Source of the DNA: Chroococcidiopsis sp. TS-821
GTDB lineage: Bacteria > Cyanobacteriota > Cyanobacteriia > Cyanobacteriales > Chroococcidiopsidaceae
Assembly (NCBI RefSeq): GCF_002939305.1
Contig: NZ_MVDI01000007.1
Location: 62,001 to 126,000, forward strand
DNA: 64,000 bases
Direction: 5' to 3'
The notes beneath the pieces are model-generated. The model was not told the DNA's origin and did not search any database. It saw nothing but the letters and a program-made list of their open reading frames with translations. The position numbers and the translations under genes are program-made. Shown here in pieces: positions 49,586 to 58,575 of this stretch; the stretch's first letter is position 1, and the number at the start of each line of letters is the position of its first letter.

Positions 49586-51796
49586 ATGAGCCAAACCGTA
49601 CCTGATCGTCCTTTATTTGCCTTTTTGCATCGATTCAAGTTAATCAGCTTACTGAGTACAAGTGCGCTAGCTGCGTGCCTATTTGAAATCAGTGCCACAC
49701 AACTCGCTCAAGCCGGTTTTGTGGAACAAGGTAAACGTCAAGTAGCACAACTGCCAAATTTACCACTGCAAAATCTCTCGCCATCCAATTTTACAGATTT
49801 TCAAACTCAGCAAGGAAATCCTACTCCTAGCACTGGCAATACTCAATTTTTGCCAATTCCTACTCCAATGCCAAATGGAGTTGTGCAATCTCCATCGGTA
49901 GTTCCAGTCAGAACCTGGCAGGAAGAACTTTCAGCGCGAAGTCAAAGTCCTTATCAGTTTCCGGTTGCGACACCACAGCCTTATACGCAAGGTATTGGAA
50001 ATGCCCCAGGTGTCATACAGCAACCGCCTTATGCACCACAACAAGTTCCGAGCCACAATGCTTACCCTTATGGTGCGATCGGACAACCACTTTACGTCCA
50101 AACACCACCTACACCACTGCCAGTTCCTGCGAGTCCTGGAATTCCGCAGCCAAATTCCAGCAATGGTAATGCACTACCACCAGCACCAAGCAATAGCTTG
50201 AACGGCACAATGGTTCCTTATGCACCTGTGGGACAAGTACCGTACTTACCTCCAGCAATGCCGCAACCGAATGCGATCGCTGGTACAGCCGTGCCACTAC
50301 CACCAGGCAATAATTCAAACGGCATGATGGTTCCTTACGCGATGATTCTCTATGCACCCGTAGGACAAGTACCGTACTTACCACCAGTAATGCCGCAACC
50401 GAATGCAATCGGCGGTACAGCCGTGCCACTACCACCAGGCAACAATTCAAACGGCATGATAGTTCCTTATGCACTGCCAGGACAATTGCCGTACTTACCA
50501 CCGCCAGTAATGCCGCAACCAAATACTGTAGGAAATGCTGCGAGCCAAGGTAGTTTGACATCCTACTATGCTCCAAGTGGTATCCCTGTCGCCAATCCGA
50601 ATCCAGCAATAGGGCAACAGCTACCGATGCAGAGTAATGTCTTTCCTCCTGTTGGTTCCTACGCCGCCCCAGTCACAACGCAATTACCTGCACTCCCCAA
50701 TACAGCACCGCCGAGTGCGCCTAATCCAAACTTAGCGCCCATTCCGCAAACACCTGCCAACCCAGTTCCAGCACCACCAGCAACACAGCCTACGTTGGAT
50801 AGCCAACCAGTCAGCGCTTCCGCTTTACAGTTACAAGGAGTCTATTCCTATCAAGGCGATCAGTCTTCAGCACGCGCCCGCGTTGGTGCAGTGTATCCTC
50901 TTGCGCCACGAGTTTTAGTAGGGGCTACAGTTGATTTAACTGATGGTACAGCGTTTGCTGATTCGCGTACTCAAGGATTGAACCTCAATGAGTTTTATTT
51001 AGCAACTTCGCTAGAAAACGTGCCTAACTTGCGGTTTGTGATTGGTCAACTTGACTTGACTTCATACTTTGACCGCAATAGCTTTGCTAAAGACGGAGCA
51101 TCGCAGTTTTTTAACTCTGTGTTCCAAACCAATCCAGCGTTAGTAAGTGCGGGCGTCAACTCGCGTCCTGGAGCTTTGGTCAACTGGTCGATCTCGGACA
51201 ACATTGAGGCTAAAGCTGCAGTGTTTTCCTCTGCGCGGGCAATTGGGGATTTTGCCCTCGATGGATTTGCCACCGAAGTCGGAATTCGCTATGGCAACGC
51301 GATTATTCGCGGGACTTATGCGACAGCGCGTGATGCGGGAACTCAAGACGGTTTCCAAGAAGCATTTCAGGTAGTAAGAAGTGACGGTGAAACAGGAATT
51401 TTGCGTGCCGATCGCGAAGAATCATACGGTGTCAACGCCGAAGTTTATATTCCGAATCTCAAAATGGGAATATTTGGTCGTTACGGTCGTTATGAAAACC
51501 GCGATTTAGACCTCGGAGGCGATACTTATAGTCTGGGTGTTAGCTTTTTGGATGTTTTTTCCCCAGATGATAGGCTCGGCTTAGCTTATGGGAGAAGTCT
51601 GTCGAATGATAAACTGCGTCGCCAAGCTGGGAATGATAGACCTGATGTGCTGGAGTTGTACTATGATTTTCGCTTTCTCTCCAATTTGCGATTGGGTTTT
51701 ACATTTCAAGAACGCAACGACTTCTCCGAAACAATTTTCGGATTTCGACTTAAAACCGAGTTTAACGTAAGTCCCATCGAGAGTATATTCCAATGA
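49586..51796 (+). CDS. Outer-membrane beta-barrel (OprB-like) with long Pro-rich N-terminal region; candidate cellulose export pore
   Basis: This 736-residue exported protein has a signal peptide of about 43 residues (ending TQLAQA) and a long Pro/Gln/Asn-rich region (about 90-400). A C-terminal barrel (about 405-736) follows, and its sequence (RFVIGQLDLTSYFDRNSFA; strands with alternating aromatics; no SLH domain seen) resembles cyanobacterial OprB-type carbohydrate porins. The Pro-rich part includes three tandem copies of a unit of about 40 residues with VPYLPP, MPQPNAI and AVPLPPGNNSNG. The stop overlaps the ATG of the TPR gene (ATGA). It may be the barrel half of a split BcsC. ATG 49586 and GTG 49583 differ by one residue. 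Confidence 0.75.
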   Translation: MSQTVPDRPLFAFLHRFKLISLLSTSALAACLFEISATQLAQAGFVEQGKRQVAQLPNLPLQNLSPSNFTDFQTQQGNPTPSTGNTQFLPIPTPMPNGVVQSPSVVPVRTWQEELSARSQSPYQFPVATPQPYTQGIGNAPGVIQQPPYAPQQVPSHNAYPYGAIGQPLYVQTPPTPLPVPASPGIPQPNSSNGNALPPAPSNSLNGTMVPYAPVGQVPYLPPAMPQPNAIAGTAVPLPPGNNSNGMMVPYAMILYAPVGQVPYLPPVMPQPNAIGGTAVPLPPGNNSNGMIVPYALPGQLPYLPPPVMPQPNTVGNAASQGSLTSYYAPSGIPVANPNPAIGQQLPMQSNVFPPVGSYAAPVTTQLPALPNTAPPSAPNPNLAPIPQTPANPVPAPPATQPTLDSQPVSASALQLQGVYSYQGDQSSARARVGAVYPLAPRVLVGATVDLTDGTAFADSRTQGLNLNEFYLATSLENVPNLRFVIGQLDLTSYFDRNSFAKDGASQFFNSVFQTNPALVSAGVNSRPGALVNWSISDNIEAKAAVFSSARAIGDFALDGFATEVGIRYGNAIIRGTYATARDAGTQDGFQEAFQVVRSDGETGILRADREESYGVNAEVYIPNLKMGIFGRYGRYENRDLDLGGDTYSLGVSFLDVFSPDDRLGLAYGRSLSNDKLRRQAGNDRPDVLELYYDFRFLSNLRLGFTFQERNDFSETIFGFRLKTEFNVSPIESIFQ
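50200..50530 (+). repeat. Tandem repeat encoding VPYLPP/AVPLPPGNN units
   Basis: Three in-frame copies, starting near 50203, 50320 and 50451, encode similar Pro-rich peptides. Copies differ by small insertions (for example the AMILY insertion in the second) and point changes. Confidence 0.8.
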
Positions 51797-54093
51797 GGCA
51801 GCTTTGTTCTTATCTAGTACCTTTGGCGCTGTGTGCAGGATTAATCGGCACTCCAGCTTTAGAAGTTGTGAATCTCGGTGTTCTTGTCGCGCAAGCACAA
51901 GCGCAACCACCCGAAGTGCGTAGAGGATATACGCTTCTGGATCGGGGTTTAGTCAAGGATGCGATCGCTGCTTTCCAACAAGCTGTCCGCCGCTATCCAC
52001 AATCTATTCCGGCAAAACTCGGCTTGGCGATCGCCTATAGGCGACAAGGAGAAATTTCTGATGCGTGGGATACTTACCAACAAGTTTTGGCACAGGAACC
52101 TAATAATCAATTAGCGCTCAAAAGTGTTGGTCTTCTCGGTAGCTATCGCCCTGAGTGGCAAGTAAGTGGGATTGAAGCACTTACAACGTTGCTAAGTCTT
52201 AATCCCAACGACACCGAAGCCCGCGCGCAACGTGCGTTACTGTACGGCTACCAAGGGCGTTTTGCCGAAGCTTTAGCAGATTATCAAACTGTCTTAGCAA
52301 ACAATCCATCACCAGAGATTTTACTGGGTGCAGCAGAAACTTATACCAACAGCGGTAACTATCAACAAGGTTTAGAATTGTTTAACCGCTATCGTGCGAC
52401 TGGAAAATCCATTTCTGGCTATGCAGCGATCGCCTACGCGCGGGCTTTACGCCAAACTGGTAATGCCGCAGGTGCAATTCAAGTCCTCGAACCACAAGTG
52501 CAGGCTGCCCAAATTGACGATCGCATCATTCAAGTACGCGCTGAATTATCGTTAGCCTATTTGGCAAATCAACAGTTTACCGAGGCGCTGGCAATTTTAG
52601 ATCCTTTGCAAGGTCGAGTTGATGCCATTTTACCTTTAGCGCGATCGCTCAATGAAATTCGTCTGCGAACGAATGCAGCCGGACTTGCAGAACGCGTTGG
52701 CAGCCTTTACAATCAAGCACTCGCGCAAGCTGTAACTCCTAATCCGCAACTTTTACGCGAAGCTGCTGATGTGTTTCGGGGTTTACCGCAAGGACAGCAA
52801 ACCGCACTACAACTGTATCGTCAGTTAGCAACGAGTCAACCGAATGACCCTAGCGTTCAAATTCAAATTCTCTCGCTCGAACGCCAACTTGGATTCATCT
52901 CCCCTGCCGATCTCAAGGGAAGGCTGTATCAAGTTTTGCAAATTTTACCAACTGACCCTGCGCAACAACAACAGTTAGCACAAGCTTTAGCACAAATTGA
53001 GCCTCCAGGACCTGAATTTCTGCCTATCTATCAAAACTTACTGATAGCAGGTGTCAATCAACCGTTTCTGAACTTCCGCATCGCGCAGCTATTATTGCAA
53101 AACAACGACTTAGAAGGTGCAAAACGCGCTTTAGCCGCTTACGCAGCGACTCCCGCAGGCGCAACCGATCTTGCACCACAGTTACTTGCAGCAGAAATTG
53201 AGCGACGCGAAGGAAACTTAGCCGCAGCACAAACACGTTACCAAGCTTTAATTACAGGCAATATTCAAGATGGTGACGTTCTTAATGCCGCCCTGCAAGG
53301 ACTCGCTGGCATTTACCTAAGCCAAAATCAACCTGAGAATGCACTAGTGCTTTACGATCAACTCCTCGCACGTAATCCACAAGATGCTAATGTGCAACTA
53401 GGACGGGCGAGTATTGCCTATCAAGCAAACCGAATCTCGGAAGCCCAAGCAGAAGTTGTACTTAATAGCTGGCTGCAAACGCAACCTACGAGTAACGCAC
53501 CTGCTGAGTTATTTAGTTTAGTGGCTGCTCTACCTGCAAATCCGCAGCGCGAAAATCTATACAACGCGCTTTTGGCAATTGACCCGAACAATATCCCAAT
53601 TCAAACGCGATCGCTCCAACTTCTTGCCTCCCGCGATCCCGCACTAGCACGCGCGCGAGTTGCGCAAATTGTTGCAAATAATCCAAACAATGTTGGCGTT
53701 TATTTCTTGCAAGGACAGCTAGCGCAGGCGATCGGCGATTTAAGTCTGGCGGACAAAGCTTATCAAACGATCTTGACAGCACAACCCTACAATGCAGACG
53801 CGCTATCTGCTCTAGGTGGTATTCGGTTCCAGCAACGACGCTTTGACTCTGCCCGACAGCTATATTCTCAAGTTTTGGCGCTCAATCCTAATGATTTAGC
53901 GATCCGTCGTACACTCGCAAGCTTAAGTGCTGCCCAAGATAAACCTTTGGCTGCGCTCGAACAAGTAGAACAGTTGCAAGTACAGCAAATTGCTAATGGA
54001 ACACCAGATAACGAGCTATCGCGTCAACGGCAACAACTCCAAGAAAACTTCCTCCGACGACGCGGTTTTCAACCTTTCTGGGAACGGTATTAA
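51793..54093 (+). CDS. bcsC: Periplasmic TPR protein, BcsC-like scaffold of the cellulose export system
   Basis: This 766-residue protein has a signal peptide (about 1-36, ending AQAQA) and then TPR or TPR-like repeats along nearly its whole length. Examples are RGYTLLDRGLVKDAIAAFQQAV and ARQLYSQVLALNPNDLAIRR. Full BcsC has about 19 TPRs followed by a 16-strand barrel. Here the frame ends after the TPRs (GFQPFWERY) with no barrel. The barrel appears to be the upstream gene, joined to it by an ATGA overlap. Together they could span the periplasm and outer membrane. The bcsC symbol is given by position and repeat content and covers only the TPR part. Confidence 0.75.
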   Translation: MRQLCSYLVPLALCAGLIGTPALEVVNLGVLVAQAQAQPPEVRRGYTLLDRGLVKDAIAAFQQAVRRYPQSIPAKLGLAIAYRRQGEISDAWDTYQQVLAQEPNNQLALKSVGLLGSYRPEWQVSGIEALTTLLSLNPNDTEARAQRALLYGYQGRFAEALADYQTVLANNPSPEILLGAAETYTNSGNYQQGLELFNRYRATGKSISGYAAIAYARALRQTGNAAGAIQVLEPQVQAAQIDDRIIQVRAELSLAYLANQQFTEALAILDPLQGRVDAILPLARSLNEIRLRTNAAGLAERVGSLYNQALAQAVTPNPQLLREAADVFRGLPQGQQTALQLYRQLATSQPNDPSVQIQILSLERQLGFISPADLKGRLYQVLQILPTDPAQQQQLAQALAQIEPPGPEFLPIYQNLLIAGVNQPFLNFRIAQLLLQNNDLEGAKRALAAYAATPAGATDLAPQLLAAEIERREGNLAAAQTRYQALITGNIQDGDVLNAALQGLAGIYLSQNQPENALVLYDQLLARNPQDANVQLGRASIAYQANRISEAQAEVVLNSWLQTQPTSNAPAELFSLVAALPANPQRENLYNALLAIDPNNIPIQTRSLQLLASRDPALARARVAQIVANNPNNVGVYFLQGQLAQAIGDLSLADKAYQTILTAQPYNADALSALGGIRFQQRRFDSARQLYSQVLALNPNDLAIRRTLASLSAAQDKPLAALEQVEQLQVQQIANGTPDNELSRQRQQLQENFLRRRGFQPFWERY

Positions 54094-54677
54094 TAAAGTC
54101 GCAAGCAGTTCTTATTTAATGAAATGGTATGATGTCAAATTCGGTTGATTAGCGATAAAAAAATGGTCAACAAAGGTGACTAGTGACTAATAACTAGCAA
54201 TTAACACTAATCACTAGCAACAATACTACTATTATGATTATTTAATTAATAAAATTTTTTATTGAATACTATAGCAATTAAAGAGATACGGATAACATGG
54301 TAAAAGAGTAATTCTGTTACCATAGCTTGCTTTTAACTTGAGATCTGATTTCTGACCCCTACTATACCACCGCACAATTACTGAACTCGAGCTTTATCTA
54401 TTAGAAACTATATCAAAACTCTCAGTAAATTTGCGATTGGATATTGCCAAGAAGCAAAGCTAGATTTCAGTTATAGATTTTTATTTAATATTGAAAAACT
54501 AAGTTAGAGTATTCTAGCTTGAAACGTGCTATGAAATTTTTCAAAGGAGGAAAGTTTGTAATTTTATTATTTATTGATTATTAATTAATCAGCAATTTTA
54601 TCGCGGATCGCTATTCTACATCAAGCAGAATTTATAATTTACGAACTTTTGTATTTATATCTTAGGTATTCAGTAAG
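54094..54677. other. A/T-rich gap inside the cellulose locus
   Basis: This 584-bp spacer between the TPR gene and bcsZ contains short direct repeats of ACTAGCAA/TAACTAG near 54180-54230 and a GGAGG-like SD at 54544 without a useful ORF. It may hold a second promoter for bcsZBA, so export and synthesis genes could be regulated separately. Confidence 0.45.
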
Positions 54678-55973
54678 ATGCAGCAACTTGCTCAGGGTAA
54701 AAGTCAGATTCAAAATATGAGCTTTTTGCCTTTAAGTTCTGCACTTGCTGTCATTTTTGCTTTCATCGGGTTAAGTGTAAGTGGTTGTTTTTCTGGTTCA
54801 TCAGTAGAACAATCCAAGTTACCACTGCATAGCACGCCAGTAGCGACGCCATCTCAATCACCTGTTGCAACTCCTGCAAGAGAAATCGACTTGGACAATT
54901 TACTGCAAGAAAGCTGGAATGCTTATCGGCAAAGATTTATTCAAGCTGATGGGCGGGTAATTGATCGGGAAGATAGCGATCGCTCTACCTCAGAAGCCCA
55001 AGCCTATGCCATGTTGCGGGCGGTGTTTGCGGACGATCCAACGACATTTGCTCGCACGCTCAATTGGAGTGAAAACAACCTCCAGCGTACGGTTGCTGGT
55101 AAACGCACGGATCAGTTGTGGGCATGGAAATGGGGTCGTGATGCGCAAGGAAACTGGGGAATTAGCGATCGCAATTTTGCAAGTGATGCCGATATTGATG
55201 CGATTACGGCATTAATTTTTGCATCGCGCCGTTGGCAACGTCCTGATTATCTACAGTTAGCACAAAGCAAGCTGCAAGATTTATGGAACTTGTCTACGGT
55301 TGCCATTCCGCAAGGGTCTCGTTATCTCATCCCAGGTCCTACCGACGCCTTTCAAGAGCGATCGCACCTGCTCATTCTCAATCCTTCTTACTTTGCACCT
55401 TACGCGTTTCGGATTTTTGCGCAAGTCGATCCTGCCCGTGATTGGCTGTCGCTTGTTGATAGCAGTTACCAGGTGTTAGAGGATTCTGCCAAATTATCTC
55501 GAGTTAATTTACCGAGTGATTGGGTCATTCTAGATACGCAAACAGGTGACTATCAAGCACTACCTGTATCGCATTCTTTGCGAACCGAATACAGTTTCAA
55601 TGCGTATCGAGTTTGGTGGCGTTTGGCTTGGGATGCAGTTTGGTTTCAAGAACCACGAGCAACTCAATTTTTACAAAATCACCTCAAGCATCTGCAACAA
55701 ACGTGGCATTCCACAAAGCGAATTCCCGCAAAAATCGACTTGCAAGGAAATCCGTTAGTTAATTACGAAGCAACGTCGCAGTATGCCATGCTCTATGCTG
55801 CCTTTCGCTTAATTGAACCAGCAATTGCAACTGAGATTCTGCAACAAAAACTTTTACCGCAGTATCAAAGTGGCATCTGGGAGCAGGATTCTGCTTACTA
55901 CACGCAAAACTTGGCGGGATTAGGGTTACTTCCGCCTACCGAGTTCGCACAACTTTTACAACCTACCAAATAA
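54678..55973 (+). CDS. bcsZ: GH8 endoglucanase, cellulose-biosynthesis type (BcsZ), lipoprotein
   Basis: BcsZ enzymes are periplasmic endo-beta-1,4-glucanases needed for normal cellulose output. The 431-residue product carries GH8 motifs: STSEAQAYAM with the acid Glu106, WAWKWG, NFASDADIDAITALI with catalytic-region Asp170 and Asp172, and a NPSYFAPYAFRIFA block. Its N-terminus contains LSVSGC, a clear lipobox at C37, so the enzyme should be lipid-anchored; enterobacterial BcsZ is soluble. Either ATG 54678 or ATG 54717 gives the same mature protein. bcsB starts 24 bp after the stop. Confidence 0.93.
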   Translation: MQQLAQGKSQIQNMSFLPLSSALAVIFAFIGLSVSGCFSGSSVEQSKLPLHSTPVATPSQSPVATPAREIDLDNLLQESWNAYRQRFIQADGRVIDREDSDRSTSEAQAYAMLRAVFADDPTTFARTLNWSENNLQRTVAGKRTDQLWAWKWGRDAQGNWGISDRNFASDADIDAITALIFASRRWQRPDYLQLAQSKLQDLWNLSTVAIPQGSRYLIPGPTDAFQERSHLLILNPSYFAPYAFRIFAQVDPARDWLSLVDSSYQVLEDSAKLSRVNLPSDWVILDTQTGDYQALPVSHSLRTEYSFNAYRVWWRLAWDAVWFQEPRATQFLQNHLKHLQQTWHSTKRIPAKIDLQGNPLVNYEATSQYAMLYAAFRLIEPAIATEILQQKLLPQYQSGIWEQDSAYYTQNLAGLGLLPPTEFAQLLQPTK

Positions 55974-55997
55974 TATCGCACTTAATACTCACCGCTC

Positions 55998-58571
55998 ATG
56001 CATAGCTTTCGTCGCGATCGACCGACTCGCCCCAAAACAAAAAAAACCTTCCCCTCATCTAGCAATGTCTCACCACGGCTTCTTTGGCTAGTGGTGTTAG
56101 GCTGTAGTACTGCCGTTCTTGCTTCAACAACGACTTTAACGCAAGCGCAAAGCGAAAGCACGCTGCGGCAAGCAGAACAGCAGTTAATTCAAGAATATGC
56201 GTTGCCTAAAGCACCGGCAAAACCGCCTGTGTATCGACCGCAACGCGCTACTCCAGCCCCCGCCCGCTCTGCACAACCGCGATCGCAACCACCTGCACCT
56301 CGTGCAACGAGACCAGCACCAGCACCTACGCGACAAGTTACGCGATCGCAACCACCTGCACCCGCTGCAACTCCTGCGACTCCTCGTCCGCGTCAAGCAC
56401 CAAAATCTAATCCCACAACACCGACTTCTGTTGCCCAAACTACTGCACCTCCAAGTCAATATGTTTTGGAATTCAACCGCAGTCCAGTTGTCGGCAACCG
56501 CTTTCGTTTACGAGGTATTTACTCTGAAGGACGACTGGGGTTTACTCGCCCGCGTGGTTGGCAGGTGCAATCGGTTAAAGCTTTAATTCGCTTTCAACAT
56601 TCACCAGCGTTGTTTGCAAATCGCTCAAATTTAACACTACGAGTGAATGGTACGAGTGTCGGTAGCGTTCCCTTAAATCGCAAGCAATCGCAAATTGGCA
56701 GCGTGCTGTTTGACATCCCACCAAATTTGCTGCAAAACTTCAACGAGTTAACAATGGTGGCGCAGCAGCATAATTCGGCAACGTGTAGCGAACCGAATGA
56801 CCAAACACTGTGGACGGAAATTTTACCCGACTCCAAATTAATCTTTAACTATACTCCGCAGCCCGTTCCGATTAACTTAAGTCGTTATCCTTATCCTTTC
56901 TTCGACGAACTCAGTCTTGAGCCAAATCAAATTGCGTATCTGCTACCGCAACAAATGAGCGAGACGTGGCTAACAGCAGCGGCTCGTTTTCAAACATCTC
57001 TGGGGAGATTTGCCGAGTTTCGCCCGATTGATACGAGTTTAGTTGAAAGTATCGATGATGTTGCAGGACAGCGATTAATCATTATTGGGACGCCAGAAGA
57101 ACAACCAGCGTTAAGAACCCTCGATTTACCGTTTGCGATCGCTGGCAATCAAGTTCTTGATGGCAATCAAGATCCGCTTCCTGAAGATGTGGGGGTTTTG
57201 ATGGTCACTACGACCAAAGATAGCGGTGTTCCTGTTCTCGTTGCAACTGGGAATGGGGCTGATGGCGTCACAAAAGCGGTGCAAGCACTCGTGCAGTCGC
57301 AACAACGTAAACTTGCTACCGGACAGGGAATGATCGTTTCGCAGTTAACGGAAGCACCTACACCAGGGTTGCGTCAATGGCCGCGTTATCTTCCTGAGCA
57401 AAATTCGTTTGAACTTAAAGATTTACCAACAAGTAATAACCAACCGTTTGAAGATGTGACGGTTCGCGGTTCTGCTGCGCCACCAATTGAGTTTGACTTT
57501 CGCGCGTTGCCGAGCGATCGCTTTAATCGCGGTAACTCGATGACTTTACGTTATAGCTACGGTCCGCAAGTTAACCCACGAACTTCAGCGGTAGAAGTTT
57601 TACTCGATGGCGTGTTTATTGGTGGAGAACGTCTGACTTCAGAGCAGGGAGAAGTCAGAAAAGCACTCAACATTAACTTACCAGAAAATCTGATTACACC
57701 CACATCGAAAATTCAAGTTGCCTTCCGCTTGCACTCGAAAGAACCACCGGACAGGTGTAGTGGTATTGTTGCCGATCAACAACTTTCTGGTACAGTTCAT
57801 GCAGATACAAGCTTTCGTCTCAATCGCGAAACATCGGTACAAATCCCTGACTTGAAACTTTTGCAAGCCGGTTATCCTTTTGCTGCACCGCAAGATCTTT
57901 CGAGTACCGCAATTGTTTTACCTGACACGCCTTCAGAAACTGATTTGCTCACGATGCTGGAATTTAGCGAACGCATGGGGCGGTTAAGTCAAGCCGAGTC
58001 AGTTGCGTTGCAGGTTTATACCGCAGGGACTTTTCCCAGCCAAGACCAAGGCAAGTATCATTTGGTAGGAATTGGTACGCGCGAACAGTTTCCGTTTCCA
58101 GAAGTGTTTCAAGCAGGTGGCTTTTTCCTCAGTGATGTCTTTTCTCGTGCTTGGGGTGGTGCTACCGTGCAAGCGTTACCCGATGAAGATGGAGTGATTA
58201 AATCAATCATTTCACCTTGGAATCGCGATCGCGTTATTTTGGCACTCAGCGCGCAAACCGAAACTGGCTTAGAACGAGTCCGTCAGATTCTTGATAAAGA
58301 TCCTTGGTTTTTCCAACTGCAAAAAGATACCGTTTTGATTTCGAGCAATCAGCAAGATCCTGCGGCGTACGATCCTGAAGGCTACGAACTCAAGTTTCTT
58401 CAAAGTTCGCCACAGCGGCGCATTGAAAACGCAAGTTTGTTAAGCAAGGCATCGCGTTTCCTACAAGAACATTGGTACTTATTGCCCTTAGGAATTTTGG
58501 GTATTGCAGTTGTGCTTTATGGCATCACGCAAGCGTATCTCAAGCGGATTACGGTGGAGGATAAACAGTAG
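55998..58571 (+). CDS. bcsB: Cellulose synthase regulatory/periplasmic subunit BcsB
   Basis: BcsB is the periplasmic, membrane-anchored partner of BcsA that guides the nascent glucan. The 857-residue protein has a signal region (about 29-50), a Pro/Ala/Arg-rich linker (about 70-150), and then the two repeated carbohydrate-binding and flavodoxin-like modules of BcsB. These are recognisable from LRVNGTSVGSVPL, SATCSEPNDQTLWTEI, RYPYPFFDEL and, in the second half, FHLHS-type and DRCSG segments. It ends in one transmembrane helix (about 828-850, LLPLGILGIAVVLYGITQAYL), which docks on BcsA. bcsA begins 4 bp after the stop. Confidence 0.94.
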   Translation: MHSFRRDRPTRPKTKKTFPSSSNVSPRLLWLVVLGCSTAVLASTTTLTQAQSESTLRQAEQQLIQEYALPKAPAKPPVYRPQRATPAPARSAQPRSQPPAPRATRPAPAPTRQVTRSQPPAPAATPATPRPRQAPKSNPTTPTSVAQTTAPPSQYVLEFNRSPVVGNRFRLRGIYSEGRLGFTRPRGWQVQSVKALIRFQHSPALFANRSNLTLRVNGTSVGSVPLNRKQSQIGSVLFDIPPNLLQNFNELTMVAQQHNSATCSEPNDQTLWTEILPDSKLIFNYTPQPVPINLSRYPYPFFDELSLEPNQIAYLLPQQMSETWLTAAARFQTSLGRFAEFRPIDTSLVESIDDVAGQRLIIIGTPEEQPALRTLDLPFAIAGNQVLDGNQDPLPEDVGVLMVTTTKDSGVPVLVATGNGADGVTKAVQALVQSQQRKLATGQGMIVSQLTEAPTPGLRQWPRYLPEQNSFELKDLPTSNNQPFEDVTVRGSAAPPIEFDFRALPSDRFNRGNSMTLRYSYGPQVNPRTSAVEVLLDGVFIGGERLTSEQGEVRKALNINLPENLITPTSKIQVAFRLHSKEPPDRCSGIVADQQLSGTVHADTSFRLNRETSVQIPDLKLLQAGYPFAAPQDLSSTAIVLPDTPSETDLLTMLEFSERMGRLSQAESVALQVYTAGTFPSQDQGKYHLVGIGTREQFPFPEVFQAGGFFLSDVFSRAWGGATVQALPDEDGVIKSIISPWNRDRVILALSAQTETGLERVRQILDKDPWFFQLQKDTVLISSNQQDPAAYDPEGYELKFLQSSPQRRIENASLLSKASRFLQEHWYLLPLGILGIAVVLYGITQAYLKRITVEDKQ

Positions 58572-58575
58572 AGCT

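Noticed and set aside
50109-50609. 166-codon minus-strand ORF inside the barrel gene
   Set aside because: It is the antisense reading of the Pro-rich tandem repeat; the repeat alone keeps the opposite strand free of stops.
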